Positions 1-10,194 of a DNA stretch of 64,000 bases are shown piece by piece. Position numbers and translations under genes: made by a program. The notes beneath the pieces are model-generated. The model saw only the letters and a list, made by a program, of their open reading frames with translations. It did not search any database and was not told the origin of the DNA. The DNA comes from Acanthosepion lycidas (taxonomy: Eukaryota > Mollusca > Cephalopoda > Sepiida > Sepiidae), in the NCBI GenBank assembly GCA_963932145.1, contig OZ010611.1:50289461-50353460 (forward strand). Direction: 5' to 3'. Positions within the stretch are counted from its first letter, which is position 1; every line of letters begins with the position of its first letter.

Positions 1-40
<40 letters not shown>
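1..40. repeat. (TA)n microsatellite at left edge
   Basis: Pure TA dinucleotides up to the TA target site of the adjoining Tc1-type transposon. It probably continues outside the window. Confidence 0.95.
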
Positions 41-43
<3 letters not shown>

Positions 44-44
44 A

Positions 45-127
45 CAGTGGGGTTGAATGAGTGCTCGTACAGCAAACAAATCTTTGTTATTCTCGCTTTT
101 GGCGAATGAAAACCTTGAATAACAATG

Positions 128-184
<57 letters not shown>

Positions 185-1653
185 GGGGTATAGAATCAGA
201 ATCTTCAATTTAAAATTATAAATTCATCGATATGTGATAGTGATGCATATTTTTATATTTCGAATAGTGGAAAAAGTGTTCGTACAGTATCAATTTTTGC
301 ATTATGATAGTAGGTAGATTTTGGTTGTACTTCAAATTAGAAGATTCTAAACTGTTCTAGAATATTCTCAGTAACACTATTGCAACATTCAGTTCAAAAT
401 TGGATCATTCTGCATCACTGTTCACTGATAACGGTTTTAATAATGGTCAGACGTAAGGAAATGACTTGTCCTCAAAAACAGCTAATTAAATTATGGAACA
501 ATGGAAAAAGTTACAGAAACATCTCCAGTGACATGAACATACCTTTTTCAACAATTGATGCAAGATTGTAAAGACGTAATACTGTTGAGAATAAAGGCAG
601 ACCTGGTGATCCCAGGAAGATCTCTCCCATATTAGGAAGAAAGTTGATGCGATAGGTTCAAAATAACCCAATTGCTTTCAGACAAGACCTTCAGAATGAT
701 CTGAGTTTGTCAGGAGTTAACGTCACTAAGCAAACGATTAGTAATGTACTACGCACAGACGGTATAAAGTCGCGCTCCGCAAGAAAGACACTACTCCTTC
801 TGAAACGGCATAGAGATGCCAGGTTGAAATTTTCTACGGAGTATAAAGATAAGGAAAATTCTTTGGACAGATGAGAGTAAAACTGAGTTGTTCGGTCGCC
901 ATTCCTTGAATCATGTATGGAGGAAAGACAGTGAAACATACGCAACAAAAAAACAACATACCAACTGTCAAATTTGGTGGGGGTAGTATCATGATTTGGG
1001 GCTGCTTTTCGATGCGAGGTGTTGGCAAACTAGGAATTGTAGATGGTAGAATGAATGCAGAAAAATATCAATAAATCTTTATTTATCGCTTTCTGTAGAG
1101 AATTTTGGGCTTCCTCCTGATTGGATCTTCCATAAGGACAATGATCCCAAGCATACTTCTAAGAGTACAAAGAATTGGCTTGCTAATAACAACGTTAAAA
1201 TCTTGCAATGGCTCATTCAGTCGCCGGATTTGAATCCAATAGAAAATTTATGGCGGTTTTTGAAAAATAATATCTGTGATATAGGTCCAACAAACATCAA
1301 AGACCTGAAGACAGTTAGTCAGGAAGAATGGGACAAAATACCTACTAAATTATGCGAATCGTTAATTAAAGACTACAGGAAGAGATTGGTTGCTGTTGAA
1401 CTTAATAAAAGCTTTGCTGCAAAATGTTAAATGAAGAAAACATGTTTTTGTTCTGTACGATCATTTTTTAAACCCTTAAAAATTTAAATATTGCTATATT
1501 TTCTTAACCAGGGAATATTATTTAGTTTTATATGCATACATTTTCAGTATGCAATCTGATACAATAGATATATTCCCGTTTTGTTAATTTAATGTGTTAC
1601 AAATAAAAATATGAAATATTTTCATATGTACGATCACTTATTCAACCCCACTG
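45..1653 (+). mobile_element. Tc1-type DNA transposon, full length, dead
   Basis: The left end cagtggggttgaat and the inverted right end match over about 27 bp with two mismatches, and the element is flanked by TA on both sides, the Tc1/mariner target duplication. A second copy of the motif agtgNtcgtacag lies about 215 bp inside the left end (275-287), with its counterpart inside the right end (about 1453-1466). This gives an IR/DR-like arrangement of paired transposase sites, as known in some Tc1 families. A (TA)n microsatellite sits at 130-181. Length 1609 bp is normal for the family. The single internal gene is broken, so the copy could only move if a transposase were supplied in trans. 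Confidence 0.9.
443..1430 (+). pseudogene. Tc1-like transposase pseudogene (DD34E)
   Basis: Cut-and-paste transposase acting on the surrounding terminal repeats. The start at 443 gives MVRRKEMTCPQKQLIKLW, typical of the N-terminal helix-turn-helix region. Reading is broken by in-frame stops at 569-571 and near 652, then by frameshifts between about 845 and 1100. Catalytic parts remain visible: WTDES (first Asp at 870), KDNDPKHTS (second Asp at 1137) and SPDLNPIENLW (Glu at 1242). The last two are separated by 34 residues, i.e. DD34E. The C-terminus from about 1110 to 1430 is one open frame ending LNKSFAAKC. The family is clear; the copy is certainly non-functional. Confidence 0.92.
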
Positions 1654-1655
1654 TA

Positions 1656-1715
1656 TATATAGAAGAAGAAGAAGAAGAAGAAGAAGAAGAAGAAGAAGAA
1701 GAAGAAGAAGAAGAA
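1656..1715. repeat. (GAA)n microsatellite
   Basis: Uninterrupted AGA/GAA trinucleotides between the Tc1-type element and an RTE-like LINE tail. Confidence 0.95.
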
Positions 1716-1959
1716 AGGAAACTTACTTAACGTCAGAGAGAAACAGTTAAAATTTCTAGGGTACCTAATTAGGAAAACGGACTTGGAAAATTCGATACCT
1801 ACAGGGCAGTTTAGAGGCAAGGGAGGCAGATTATAACGGGTTATCTACCTAGTGAGTTTGAGTAAATGGGTGGCGGAATCGGGTCAGGAGAGATAAAAAA
1901 AAAAGAAAAAACAGTGGCGAGCAAAGATCGCCAAAATCCAGGAGGGACACGGCTAATAG
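1716..1959 (+). pseudogene. RTE-like LINE, C-terminal end of reverse-transcriptase ORF
   Basis: Translation with one stop gives REKQLKFLGYLIRK, then DLENSIPTGQF, then VIYLVSLSKWVAESG. This is the same region as the RTE copy at 35557-36110 (RKRQLNFLAHIIRKEGLENL, LTGRIGGKRDRGK). The end, around 1905-1958, corresponds to the LWRAMIANVLKGHG terminus seen at 9835-9890. Only the last roughly 80 codons are present, as expected for 5'-truncated LINE insertions. GAA repeats start directly after the stop, so the element probably ended in a short-repeat tail. Confidence 0.8.
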
Positions 1960-2570
1960 AAGAAGAAGAAGAAGAAGAAGAAGAAGAAGAAGAAGAAACA
2001 ACGAGAAGAATGAAACAAGAAGAAGGTGAAGAAGAACAATAACATCAAAAAGAAGAAAAACAACAAAAACAAATCGAAGAAAAAAAAGAAGTCAAAAGAG
2101 AAGAAAAAGAAGAAGAAGGAGAACACGAAGAAGATGAAGAAGTGGATGAAACACAAGAAATCGAGCATGAAGAAAAAACAAGAAGTGAAACAAGAAGAGG
2201 AAGAAGAAAAACAAAGAGAAGGTGAAGACGAAGATAACTAAACGAAGAAGAAGAAAAACATGAAGAAGTAGTAGAAAATCAAGGAGAAGGAGAAGTAAAA
2301 CAAGTACAAAAAGGAGCAGAAGATGGCGACGACGGCGACGACAACGACGGCGACGACGAAGAAGAAGAAGAAGAAGAAGAAGAAGAAGAAGAAGAAGAAG
2401 AAGAAGAAGAAGAAGAAGAAGGAAAACAACAAGATCAAGAACAAAAACAAGTAGAAGAAAATTAAGAAGTAAAACAAGAAGAAAAAGAAGTTAAAGAAGA
2501 AGAGGAAGAAGAAGAGGAAGAAGAAGTAAAACATGAAGAAGAAGAAGAAGAATAAAAAGAAAAAGAAGAT
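1960..2570. repeat. GAA/AAG-rich purine tract
   Basis: Imperfect GAA with AAC and GAC variants (GACGGCGAC run near 2325-2357). Lys/Glu-rich or Phe-rich open frames here are only what such repeats encode. Confidence 0.9.
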
Positions 2571-2619
2571 TCAGCATCAGTTATGATATCCCTACTAAAC
2601 GAGTGATATTTCTCTCTTT

Positions 2620-3300
2620 CCACCCTACATTTCTTAACTTTTTCAAACTTCCCTTTTGTTTTTCATTAATATGTTTTTTTTCTTTCTTTTCTTTTCTCTC
2701 TTCATTTATCTTTTATTCGTCTCTTCACTTACCAATCTCAACTTAGTCCCCCTTTCTTTTCTTCCTTTGCCTTTTTCTCGTTCTTTACTTTTTCCTTTCC
2801 TTTGCTTTATTTCTTTTACTTCTTTCTCAATCCTATCTCTCTGTCGCTCCCCTCGTTCTCATTTTATTTCTTTTCCTTATCTGTTCTTTTTTCTTTTCCT
2901 TTCTATTCCTTCTCTTTCCACTTTTCTTTTACTTCTTCTTTCCCTTCTATCGTTCTTTATTTTTTTCTTCTCTTTTCCCTTTCCTTAGTTAGCTTCTTCC
3001 TTTCTTTCCTTACCGATCTATTCTTCTTTTTTTCTTTTAAATTTCCTCCCGTTTCTTCCTTCTCTTTCTACGTTACTCTTACTTTCTGTCTTTCTTTTTC
3101 CCCCCCTCTTCTTTTTCTTATCTTTCTAAATTATTAGTTCTGTCATTTCTTTTTTTCTTTATCTCTTCCTTCTATTTCTTTCTTTACTTTTTTCATTCCT
3201 TTCTATATTTTGGCTCTCGCCTTTGCTCTTCCTGTTTCTACTCTTTTATCTTTTCTTACTTTCTTTCTTTCTTTTTTTTTTTTTTTTTTGCTTTACACTT
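2620..3300. repeat. Pyrimidine-rich TTTC/TTCC tract
   Basis: Degenerate CT-rich sequence on the plus strand, ending in a T run near 3272-3290. It forms a purine-to-pyrimidine switch with the preceding block. No gene signal. Confidence 0.85.
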
Positions 3301-3769
3301 TTTTCTATCCTGTTTGGGCGCATAAAATTTCCTTCGCAGAATTAAATTATGGCCGCCCCTGTCTCCCGCCATTAATATATCGTCTGCTGAATTCCAATTG
3401 TCAACAGCTGACAGATACTTAGAGTTTCTTTCCGTTTCGGAATATTAACGCGGTTTTTTTTGTAATAAAATTAGAAAACATCGCCTTTTTCTCTTCTATT
3501 TGTGTCCGCATCATTTAGTCGCGCAGTGTAATCGGATTGTTGATTTTGTATCGATAGGTATCGATACGTATTTTGTGTTGAATGGTGAGATTTATCGATA
3601 AGTCAGTTTGACAGTAAGTCACATCGGATTTCACGAGATGGGATCTGACAATATTTTGCCTTCTATGTGTCTTTATGCTCGACACTGAAATGCGATCGTT
3701 AGAGATAGATCGTTGACGCACGAACAAAATGACACTCAATTTTGGGGTTAAGATCGGAGGGGGAAGGAT

Positions 3770-3803
<34 letters not shown>

Positions 3804-3837
3804 AATAAAATGTCAATGCAGCCATGGAGAATTCGGG
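3300..3837. other. Unrecognised sequence, short AAT run
   Basis: Non-repetitive within this window apart from AAT/AAAT repeats at about 3770-3808. A short T run and the repeated motif tatcgata occur near 3549-3600. No reading frame of note on either strand. Confidence 0.6.
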
Positions 3838-4605
3838 GTCACGTGAGCAGGAATAGTGGGGGGAGTATAATGGCTGGGTGCCAATATAGTTTTATCTTTA
3901 GCTTGAAGGGTGGGGCAACCAAGGCGACTTCGGAGTTACATGAGCGGGAATAGAGGTGGCAGTAAAATGTTTGGGTGCCCGAAAGTGTTGTTTGTTTAGC
4001 TTGAAGGATGGGGTAGCCAAGGCGTCTTCTGAGTCACATGAGCGGGAATAGAGGTGTCAGTAAAATGTCTGGGTGCCGAAGTGTTGTTTGTTTAGCTTGA
4101 AGGATGGGGTAGCCAAGGCGACTTCGGAGTTACATGAGTATGAATAGAGGGGCGAATGTAATGACCGTGTACCGATACAGTTTGTTTTTTTTAGCGTAGA
4201 GCATGTGTTAGCCACAGTGACTTCAGAGGCACATGAGTGAAAATAGAGTTGGGCTGGGTGCCGAGTGGGTTGTTTCTTTAAATTGAAAAGATGAGGCGGC
4301 AAAGAGTACTTCGGCGTCACATGAGCGGGAATAGACGAGAGTGTAAAATAATTGGGTGCCGAGAGAATTGAAGGATGAAGCAGCAACGTGTACTTCGGAT
4401 GATGTATGGTATAGGCGGCGTCGAGTATAAATGATGCATCTCGAAATAGTTGTTTCTTTAGCTAGAAGGATGAGGCAGCCACGGCGACGTCGGAGTCCTA
4501 TGAGCTATACTATACTTAGCAGCGAATATAAATTGGTATCGATAGAGTAGTTTCTTTGGTTTGAAGGATGAGGCAGCCACGGCGACTTCGGAGTCACATC
4601 TAAGT
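3838..4605. repeat. About 96-bp minisatellite, roughly 8 units
   Basis: Units are recognised by cggagtcacatgagcggg, gggtgccga and agcttgaaggatg. Unit starts fall near 3840, 3934, 4031, 4127, 4227, 4316, 4400, 4494 and 4590, so the period is about 87-100 bp. The first units are closest to one another; later ones diverge and lose segments. Not recognised as part of any known element. Confidence 0.85.
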
Positions 4606-4694
4606 ACTTGAACTACTTCAATTGGAGATTATCTGACCAGACTGGATTAAACCATTTGATTGTATTTTTAACTTAGCCCTGTCAGTAAGCTTCT

Positions 4695-5050
4695 CTGAAG
4701 ATTTGGTTTGGTTTGTTTTGTTTTACGGCAAATCAACCACAATGAGTTATTTAATGCTGACAAGATTTTTATTGCTGGTGATATTTTTATTTCAAAAATA
4801 TATTGCTGATAATAATTTTACACTTTCACACTTTCATAGTGTTTTGACCCCAGTTTAGCGGGGTTAACTATGTACCAATAGCTGGGACCCTAACAGGTGC
4901 TACAAACCCGAGTCAGAGTGAACCAGGGATTTCCAGCAATTAGGAGATGGTTCTATGCTCCTCAAAACCTCCTGATCAGAGGCCTTGCTGTTGGACGTAG
5001 TTTATCGTCTTTCCCAGGACGCGGGTGTTGCGAAGAATAAAATGTATGTG
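4695..5050 (+). repeat. Composite repeat R1, short copy
   Basis: R1 has a head (ggtttggttt..., then ccacaatgagttatttaatgc), a middle made of units like attgctggtaatattttt..., and a tail containing aggtgctacaaaccc, cctcctgatcaga and ttggacgtagtttatcgtc. Here all three parts are present with only two or three middle units. Other copies are 10195-10985 (minus), 31130-32085 (head and middle) and 51295-53010 (minus). Family identity unknown; a non-autonomous transposable element is my guess. Confidence 0.7.
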
Positions 5051-5119
5051 TAACTAGCGGGTGAAATGATATCGCATAAATTAATACAGCACATATTATT
5101 ACTGTATTAACTGCAAGAA

Positions 5120-5680
5120 ATTAATCCATATTCATCTATAAGCATCCAGTGGCAGTACTGAGGAAGGTCCTGGAGATTTTCCTCTCACTCAGTCTCCAGC
5201 GATAACCACCAGACATGTTTTGCGAACATAAAAATGCATGAAATATAATAATAAATGATACTGAGGAAGGCGCTGGAGATTTGAAGAGAATTGCGGTTAT
5301 CGCTGGATATTGAGTGACAGAAATTCTCAGACATCTTATGCGAAGATGTAAATACATTAAATACAATATATGATACTGAGAAAGGTGCTGATAATTCAAG
5401 GAAATTTGCTGTCGCACAGTCTTCTGGGATAACCACTAGGCATATGTGAATATGAAAATACATTAAACATAATAATAAATGATACTGAGGAAGGTGCTGG
5501 TGATGTGAGAAGACTTGCTGTCACTCAATCTCCAGCAGTAATTACGATATGATATGAATACAGAAATATATTAGACATAATAATAATGGATACTGAGGAA
5601 GGTGCTGGTAATTTGAGAAAACATGCTATCACTCAATCTCCAGCAGATACATTATGAACACAGAAATACATGAAGTATAT
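5120..5680. repeat. About 110-bp minisatellite, 5 units
   Basis: Each unit starts gatactgaggaaggtgctgg and contains ctgtcactcaatctccagc followed by an A/T-rich tail. Starts are near 5152, 5257, 5372, 5481 and 5589. Single units of the same family occur at 6305-6405 (plus) and 43125-43255 (minus), so the family is dispersed as well as tandem. Confidence 0.85.
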
Positions 5681-5696
5681 ATATATGTTAAGTATT

Positions 5697-6300
5697 TCAC
5701 CTCAAGGATAGCGGGATGCCACTATTAAGCAAGTGGTTACAGAATGGGACCGAGTGTAAAGACCTATTCCCTGTCCTTCTCTTCATTCTTTCCTCCATCG
5801 CGGAGGAAAGAATGAAGAGACAGACAGGGAATAGGTCAGGGTATCTGGAGATGGCGATTGACATTACATTTGAATAGTTGGAGATTCTAGTTATCAGGGA
5901 AAGAAGTAATAGGAAGGGAATTTCACAGACGGGAGGTGCGTGACATGAAGCGATAGGAGTAAAAGTGACGGCTACATTTAACCGTTTCGACAGTGAAAAG
6001 GTGGGACAGTAATGATTGCTAGTAGCACGCTTAAATTCATGCAGTCTGGGAACTAGCGAAAGTAGCTCGTCGAAGCAGTTACCGTGAAAGTATTTGCAAA
6101 CAAGACAGAGGGAGGCACGTCTGTGAAAGAGCAACTGTAGACAAGGCGCCAGATCAGGACCAACCACATGCATGTCCGTCTCTGGATTTTGTCAAGGACA
6201 TTAAGACGAAAAGCGGGGACATCAGATCATATATGGCAGCAGTAATCTATGCAAGGGCGAATGGTTGATTTGTAGATTTGAAGGATGGATTTGGGCGAGA
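5697..6300 (-). pseudogene. CR1-like LINE, 3' part of reverse-transcriptase ORF
   Basis: On the minus strand the frame gives VVGPDLAPCLQLLFHRRAS, then CKYFHGNCFDELLSLVPRLH and EFKRATSNHY. This is the familiar segment after the RT domain in CR1/jockey-type LINEs (known pattern: IDYC.HIW, then RIQ.R...IG, then SL..K.FHG.CS.EL..L.P). Upstream, 6180-6300 encodes a degenerate version of the IDYC.HIW part. The normally following FF.RT..LWNSLP part is heavily changed. Related minus-strand copies are at 15500-15870, 17515-18330, 30830-31090 and 63300-63760. Confidence 0.72.
5761..5837. repeat. Near-perfect hairpin, 36-bp arms
   Basis: The arms gacctattccctgtc...ttcattctttcctcc (5761-5796) and their reverse complement (5802-5837) differ at only two adjacent positions and enclose a 5-nt loop, atcgc. 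It lies at the C-terminal end of the CR1-like remnant. There are no TA-flanked termini, so a local inverted duplication is likelier than a MITE. Confidence 0.9.
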
Positions 6301-6304
6301 AAAA

Positions 6305-6405
6305 TTATAAATAATATTGAGGAAAGTGCTTCATGGATTTGAGAAGATTTGCTGTCACCCAGTCTCCACCGGTAAAACTATATATCTGCTGATGTTGACA
6401 TATAA
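6305..6405 (+). repeat. Single unit of the 110-bp minisatellite
   Basis: Matches the 5.1-5.7 kb array (ttgaggaaagtgct..., gagaagatttgctgtcaccc, agtctccaccggt) and leads directly into the AAT satellite. Confidence 0.75.
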
Positions 6406-6408
6406 ATC

Positions 6409-6451
<43 letters not shown>

Positions 6452-6999
6452 GTAATAATCATAATAATAATTATAATAATAATGATTAAAATAAAAATAA
6501 TAATAATCATAATAATAATCATAAAAATTAGAATAATTATTATAATTATAATAACCATAAAAATAATCATAATAATAATAATCATAATAAGAATGATATA
6601 ATAATAATTATAATAATAATAATCATAATAATAATCATAATAATAATTATAATTATAATTATAATAATCATCATAATAATAATAAACATAATAATAATAA
6701 TAGTAATCATAATAATAATTATAATAATAACAATAAACATAAAAATAATTATAAAAATAATAATCATAATTATAATAATAATAAAAATTATAATAATAAT
6801 GATCATAATAATAATAATTATAATAATAATAATCATAATAATAATTATAATAATAATCAAAATAATAATCATAATTATAATAATCATAATAAGAATACTG
6901 CTCATAAGAATAATAATTATAATAATATTCTTAATAATAATCATAATAATAATAATTATAATAATAATCATAATAATAATAATCATAATAATAATAAAC

Positions 7000-7056
<57 letters not shown>

Positions 7057-7076
7057 ATAATCATAAAAACAACAAC

Positions 7077-7127
<51 letters not shown>

Positions 7128-7648
7128 CATAACAATAGTTATATTAGGTTGGTGCAAAAATAATGTCGTTTTCTCGCATATGTTACTATGTGAGAAAACG
7201 ACATTATTTTTGGACCAACCTAATAATAATAATAATAATAATAATTATAATAATAATCATAAAAGTTATCATAATAAAAATTATCATAATATTATAATAA
7301 TAACAATCATAATAATAATAATAATCATAACAATAGTTATAATAATAATAATAATTATTATTATTATTATTATAATAATCATCAAAGTAATCATAATAAT
7401 AATAATAAAAATAATAATAGTAATCATAATAATCATAAGAATAATAATCATGACAATAGTTATAATAATAACCATAATAATAATAATTATTATAATAATA
7501 ATCATAAAAGTAATCATAATAATTAATCATAATAATAATAATAATAATCATAATAATAATAATAATAATCATAACAATAGTTATAATAATAATAATAATT
7601 ATTATTATTATTATAATAATCATAAAAGTAATCATAATAATAATTATC

Positions 7649-7691
<43 letters not shown>

Positions 7692-7825
7692 TAATAATAA
7701 TCATCATAATAATCATAATAATAATAATCATAACAATAGTTATAATAACAATCATAATAATAATAATTATTATAATAATAATCATAAAAGTAATCATAAT
7801 AACAATTATCATAATAACAATTATC

Positions 7826-7862
<37 letters not shown>
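6409..7862. repeat. AAT/ATC satellite with higher-order periodicity
   Basis: Mostly AAT with regularly spaced ATC and ATT variants. In the second half the motif tcataacaatagttataat recurs near 7325, 7448, 7570 and 7728, giving a higher-order period of about 122 bp, once about 158. Long poly-Ile and poly-Asn frames on both strands are repeat artefacts. A mariner-like MITE interrupts it at 7144-7223. Confidence 0.9.
7144..7223. mobile_element. Mariner-type palindromic MITE, copy 1
   Basis: 80 bp from ttaggttggtgcaaaaata to its inverse, flanked by TA. The whole element is almost one palindrome with a short centre (catatgttactatg). The terminus resembles that of the human MADE1/Hsmar1 group (established knowledge). 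Other copies: 16965-17014 (half), 18492-18594, 37417-37495, 56109-56184. Confidence 0.9.
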
Positions 7863-7863
<1 letters not shown>

Positions 7864-8360
7864 TGTCTTTGGTCCCAAATTCACGGCGATTCCAAAACAG
7901 AAGTGTTTCAACGCTGTTTCATTGTCCTTCATTCTTACTCTTTACTTCTGGCTTTCTATTCGCTATTGATCAATGATCATTTTGTGCTTGCTCCAATGAA
8001 CTAAATCCGGTGAAAGGTCACTTGTTAGTCAAGTAATGCACATGACTGCCAATGCTCAGGTGTGGGTCAAGCAAAAAGGGTTACTACCAAGAGACTCAGA
8101 ATTTATTGGAGGGCTTTAATTTATAAAAGTCTTTCCCAGAAGTTTCGCAACATTGGGCATTGGATTGCCTGGGTTTAATCAAGCTAAGTTTGGCGCACAT
8201 TTCTGTTAATTCAATCATTCACATGTTTTCTCCAGCACCCTTCTCAAACTACGTCTGCAAATACACACGCACACACACGCACATCTATTGATATGAATAA
8301 TTACATATTGTAATAAAAACATTTACCAATATTTATTATGTATTAAATTTTCATAAACAA
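7863..8360. other. Unrecognised single-copy-looking sequence
   Basis: Contains a short CA-rich stretch near 8265-8284. No open frame longer than chance and no similarity to other parts of the window. Confidence 0.6.
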
Positions 8361-8425
8361 AGGATAGGAAAATGTGGAGAGCAATGATCCCCTACATTCT
8401 GAAAGGGCATGACACGTAAAAGCGG
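8361..8425 (+). pseudogene. RTE-like LINE 3' tip
   Basis: gataggaaaatgtggagagca reads as DRKMWRAM followed by IPYILKGHDT and a stop, the terminal motif seen in the larger RTE copy ending near 9892. Only about 20 codons remain; a TCTA array follows. Confidence 0.75.
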
Positions 8426-8477
8426 TAGATATTTTTGATGTTCATCAATTTTAGTCTATACCTATCTTTGTCTCTTC

Positions 8478-8479
8478 AA

Positions 8480-8567
<88 letters not shown>

Positions 8568-8602
8568 CAGCCAGTTCATTATATATTTATTTCAGTCTGT
8601 TC

Positions 8603-8659
<57 letters not shown>

Positions 8660-8696
8660 TGCAGTCAGTTCATTATATATTTATTTCAGTCTGTTC

Positions 8697-8741
<45 letters not shown>

Positions 8742-8778
8742 TTCGGCGAGTTCATAATATATTTATTTCAGTCTGTTC

Positions 8779-8832
<54 letters not shown>

Positions 8833-8855
8833 AGCCTCTGTTCATATCCCTACCT
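8478..8855. repeat. (TCTA)n/(TA)n array with spacer repeats
   Basis: Runs of TCTA and TA are separated by a recurring spacer, gttcattatatatttatttc then agtctgttcattatc, near 8570, 8662 and 8745. The spacer plus repeat forms a higher-order unit of roughly 80-95 bp. Confidence 0.9.
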
Positions 8856-8889
8856 ATCTTAACCTGGTTATATCTCTCTGTAACTTATT

Positions 8890-9905
8890 CATAGAAAAGC
8901 TAAGTGATTTAGAAATTCTACCCGGAATGCCGATGACACAGTACTGACAGTAGACTCAGAAACAAACCTACAAGGACTCCTAGTGAGAAAAAGCACGAAG
9001 AAAAGAGGAAATATCAATTTTAAGAAGACTAAATACATGGTTGCTAGCAAAAGGGAACAGCTCAACATGCAAATTACAAATTGGGGATGCCGAAAACAAA
9101 CCACTACAACAATTTATCTATCTATCAATCAATCTAAGTTTCTATCTATATATTTATCCATCTATCTATCAATTTCTGTTCATATCTATCTATCAATCTA
9201 TTTACCAACATAGATGCAATACATAATTGATAAATATCAATTGCAAGAAGACAAAATACATGGTTGCTAGCAAAAGGAAACAGCTCAACATGCAAATTAG
9301 AAATTTGGGATGCCGGAAACAAACTACTACAACAATTTAAATATCAGGGAAGTGTTTCAACAGAGGACAGAGTGACCTAACTCTGAAATCTGAAGGTGTA
9401 TTAGGATAGTGAAAGATGCCCTTCAAAAGCTAAGAAAAATATTACGAAATAGGAAAATTTCGTAAGAAACAAAGAAATATGTTCTGAACTGCTATGTAAT
9501 ATCAGTACTTCAATATGGCAGTGAATGCCCGACAATTTCATCACAGATTAACAAAAGACTTAAAGCAACAGAAATGTGTTTCTGCAGAACGATGCTGAGA
9601 ATACAATGGACCGATCATGAAGGCAAAACCCAAGTTTTAGAGAAAATAGAAACAAAAGGTCACTTATACTTAACAACAGAAAAAGACAATTAAAACTTAT
9701 TAAAATAAGGAAAGATGGTTTGGAAAATTTTATACTCACAAAGCAGAATGAAGAATCAGGAAAACAATGCCTACCTTTCCTAGCGAGTTTAAGTAAATTG
9801 ATGGCAGAACAGGATATAAAAGACTGTTAAGGACAGGAAATTGTGGAGAGCCATGATCGCTAACGTCCTGAAAGGACATGGCATATAAAAGATTATAGAG
9901 GTATA
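8890..9905 (+). pseudogene. RTE-like LINE reverse-transcriptase remnant
   Basis: Broken frames give a degenerate YADD region (ATGCCGATGACACAG at about 8927), then KKTKYMVASKRE, an FKYLGS-like segment (9335-9360), VLNCYVISVLQYGSE (9484-9525, with changes), a LRIQWTDHE segment (9595-9620) and finally KLWRAMIANVLKGHG then stop near 9892. The order matches RTE-clade ORFs downstream of the RT active site. Many stops and frameshifts. A segment of about 107 bp is present twice (9009-9115 and 9232-9338) around a TCTA array. Confidence 0.82.
9009..9338 (+). repeat. 107-bp LINE segment duplicated around TCTA array
   Basis: Copies 9009-9115 and 9232-9338 share atatcaatt...aagaagac, atacatggttgctagcaaaa, cagctcaacatgcaaatta and actacaacaattta. 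Between them lie TCTA/TCAA repeats (9114-9215). The arrangement suggests a tandem duplication followed by microsatellite growth, or repair with copy-back. Confidence 0.8.
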
Positions 9906-10194
9906 TATAGAGAGAGAGAGTGCGCGAGAGAGAGGGGCAGTAATCTGGAAAGTTTCAATGAAAGAGAAATTGGGTAGTTTTCGCATATTTTACAATGATA
10001 TTCACTCTGTATCAGGCTCTAGAGCCACTCAATGTAGAGTATTACAAAGTAAGAGACACAACACCAAGCAAGGAGATGATGTCACCAAAACGCAAGTGAC
10101 CACCGGAAATAAAAGGGAAGGAAAAGATTTGAGAGGGAACCGGAAACCCTATCCTTAACAGGAAACAACGGCTAAACCTCCACTCCAATTAGAA
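9906..10194. other. Short GA run, then unrecognised sequence
   Basis: (GA)n at about 9911-9934 directly after the RTE end. 9940-10194 shows no similarity elsewhere in the window and only a chance-length open frame (9958-10158). Confidence 0.55.

Noticed and set aside
1..40. Telomeric or centromeric repeat
   Set aside because: Plain TA dinucleotides; no TTAGGG/TTAGG arrays occur anywhere in the window. TTAGG here appears only as the MITE terminus.
6582..8004. Long poly-Ile/poly-Asn frames on both strands, up to 401 codons
   Set aside because: Direct products of AAT/ATC repeats; the same DNA is open in several frames on both strands.
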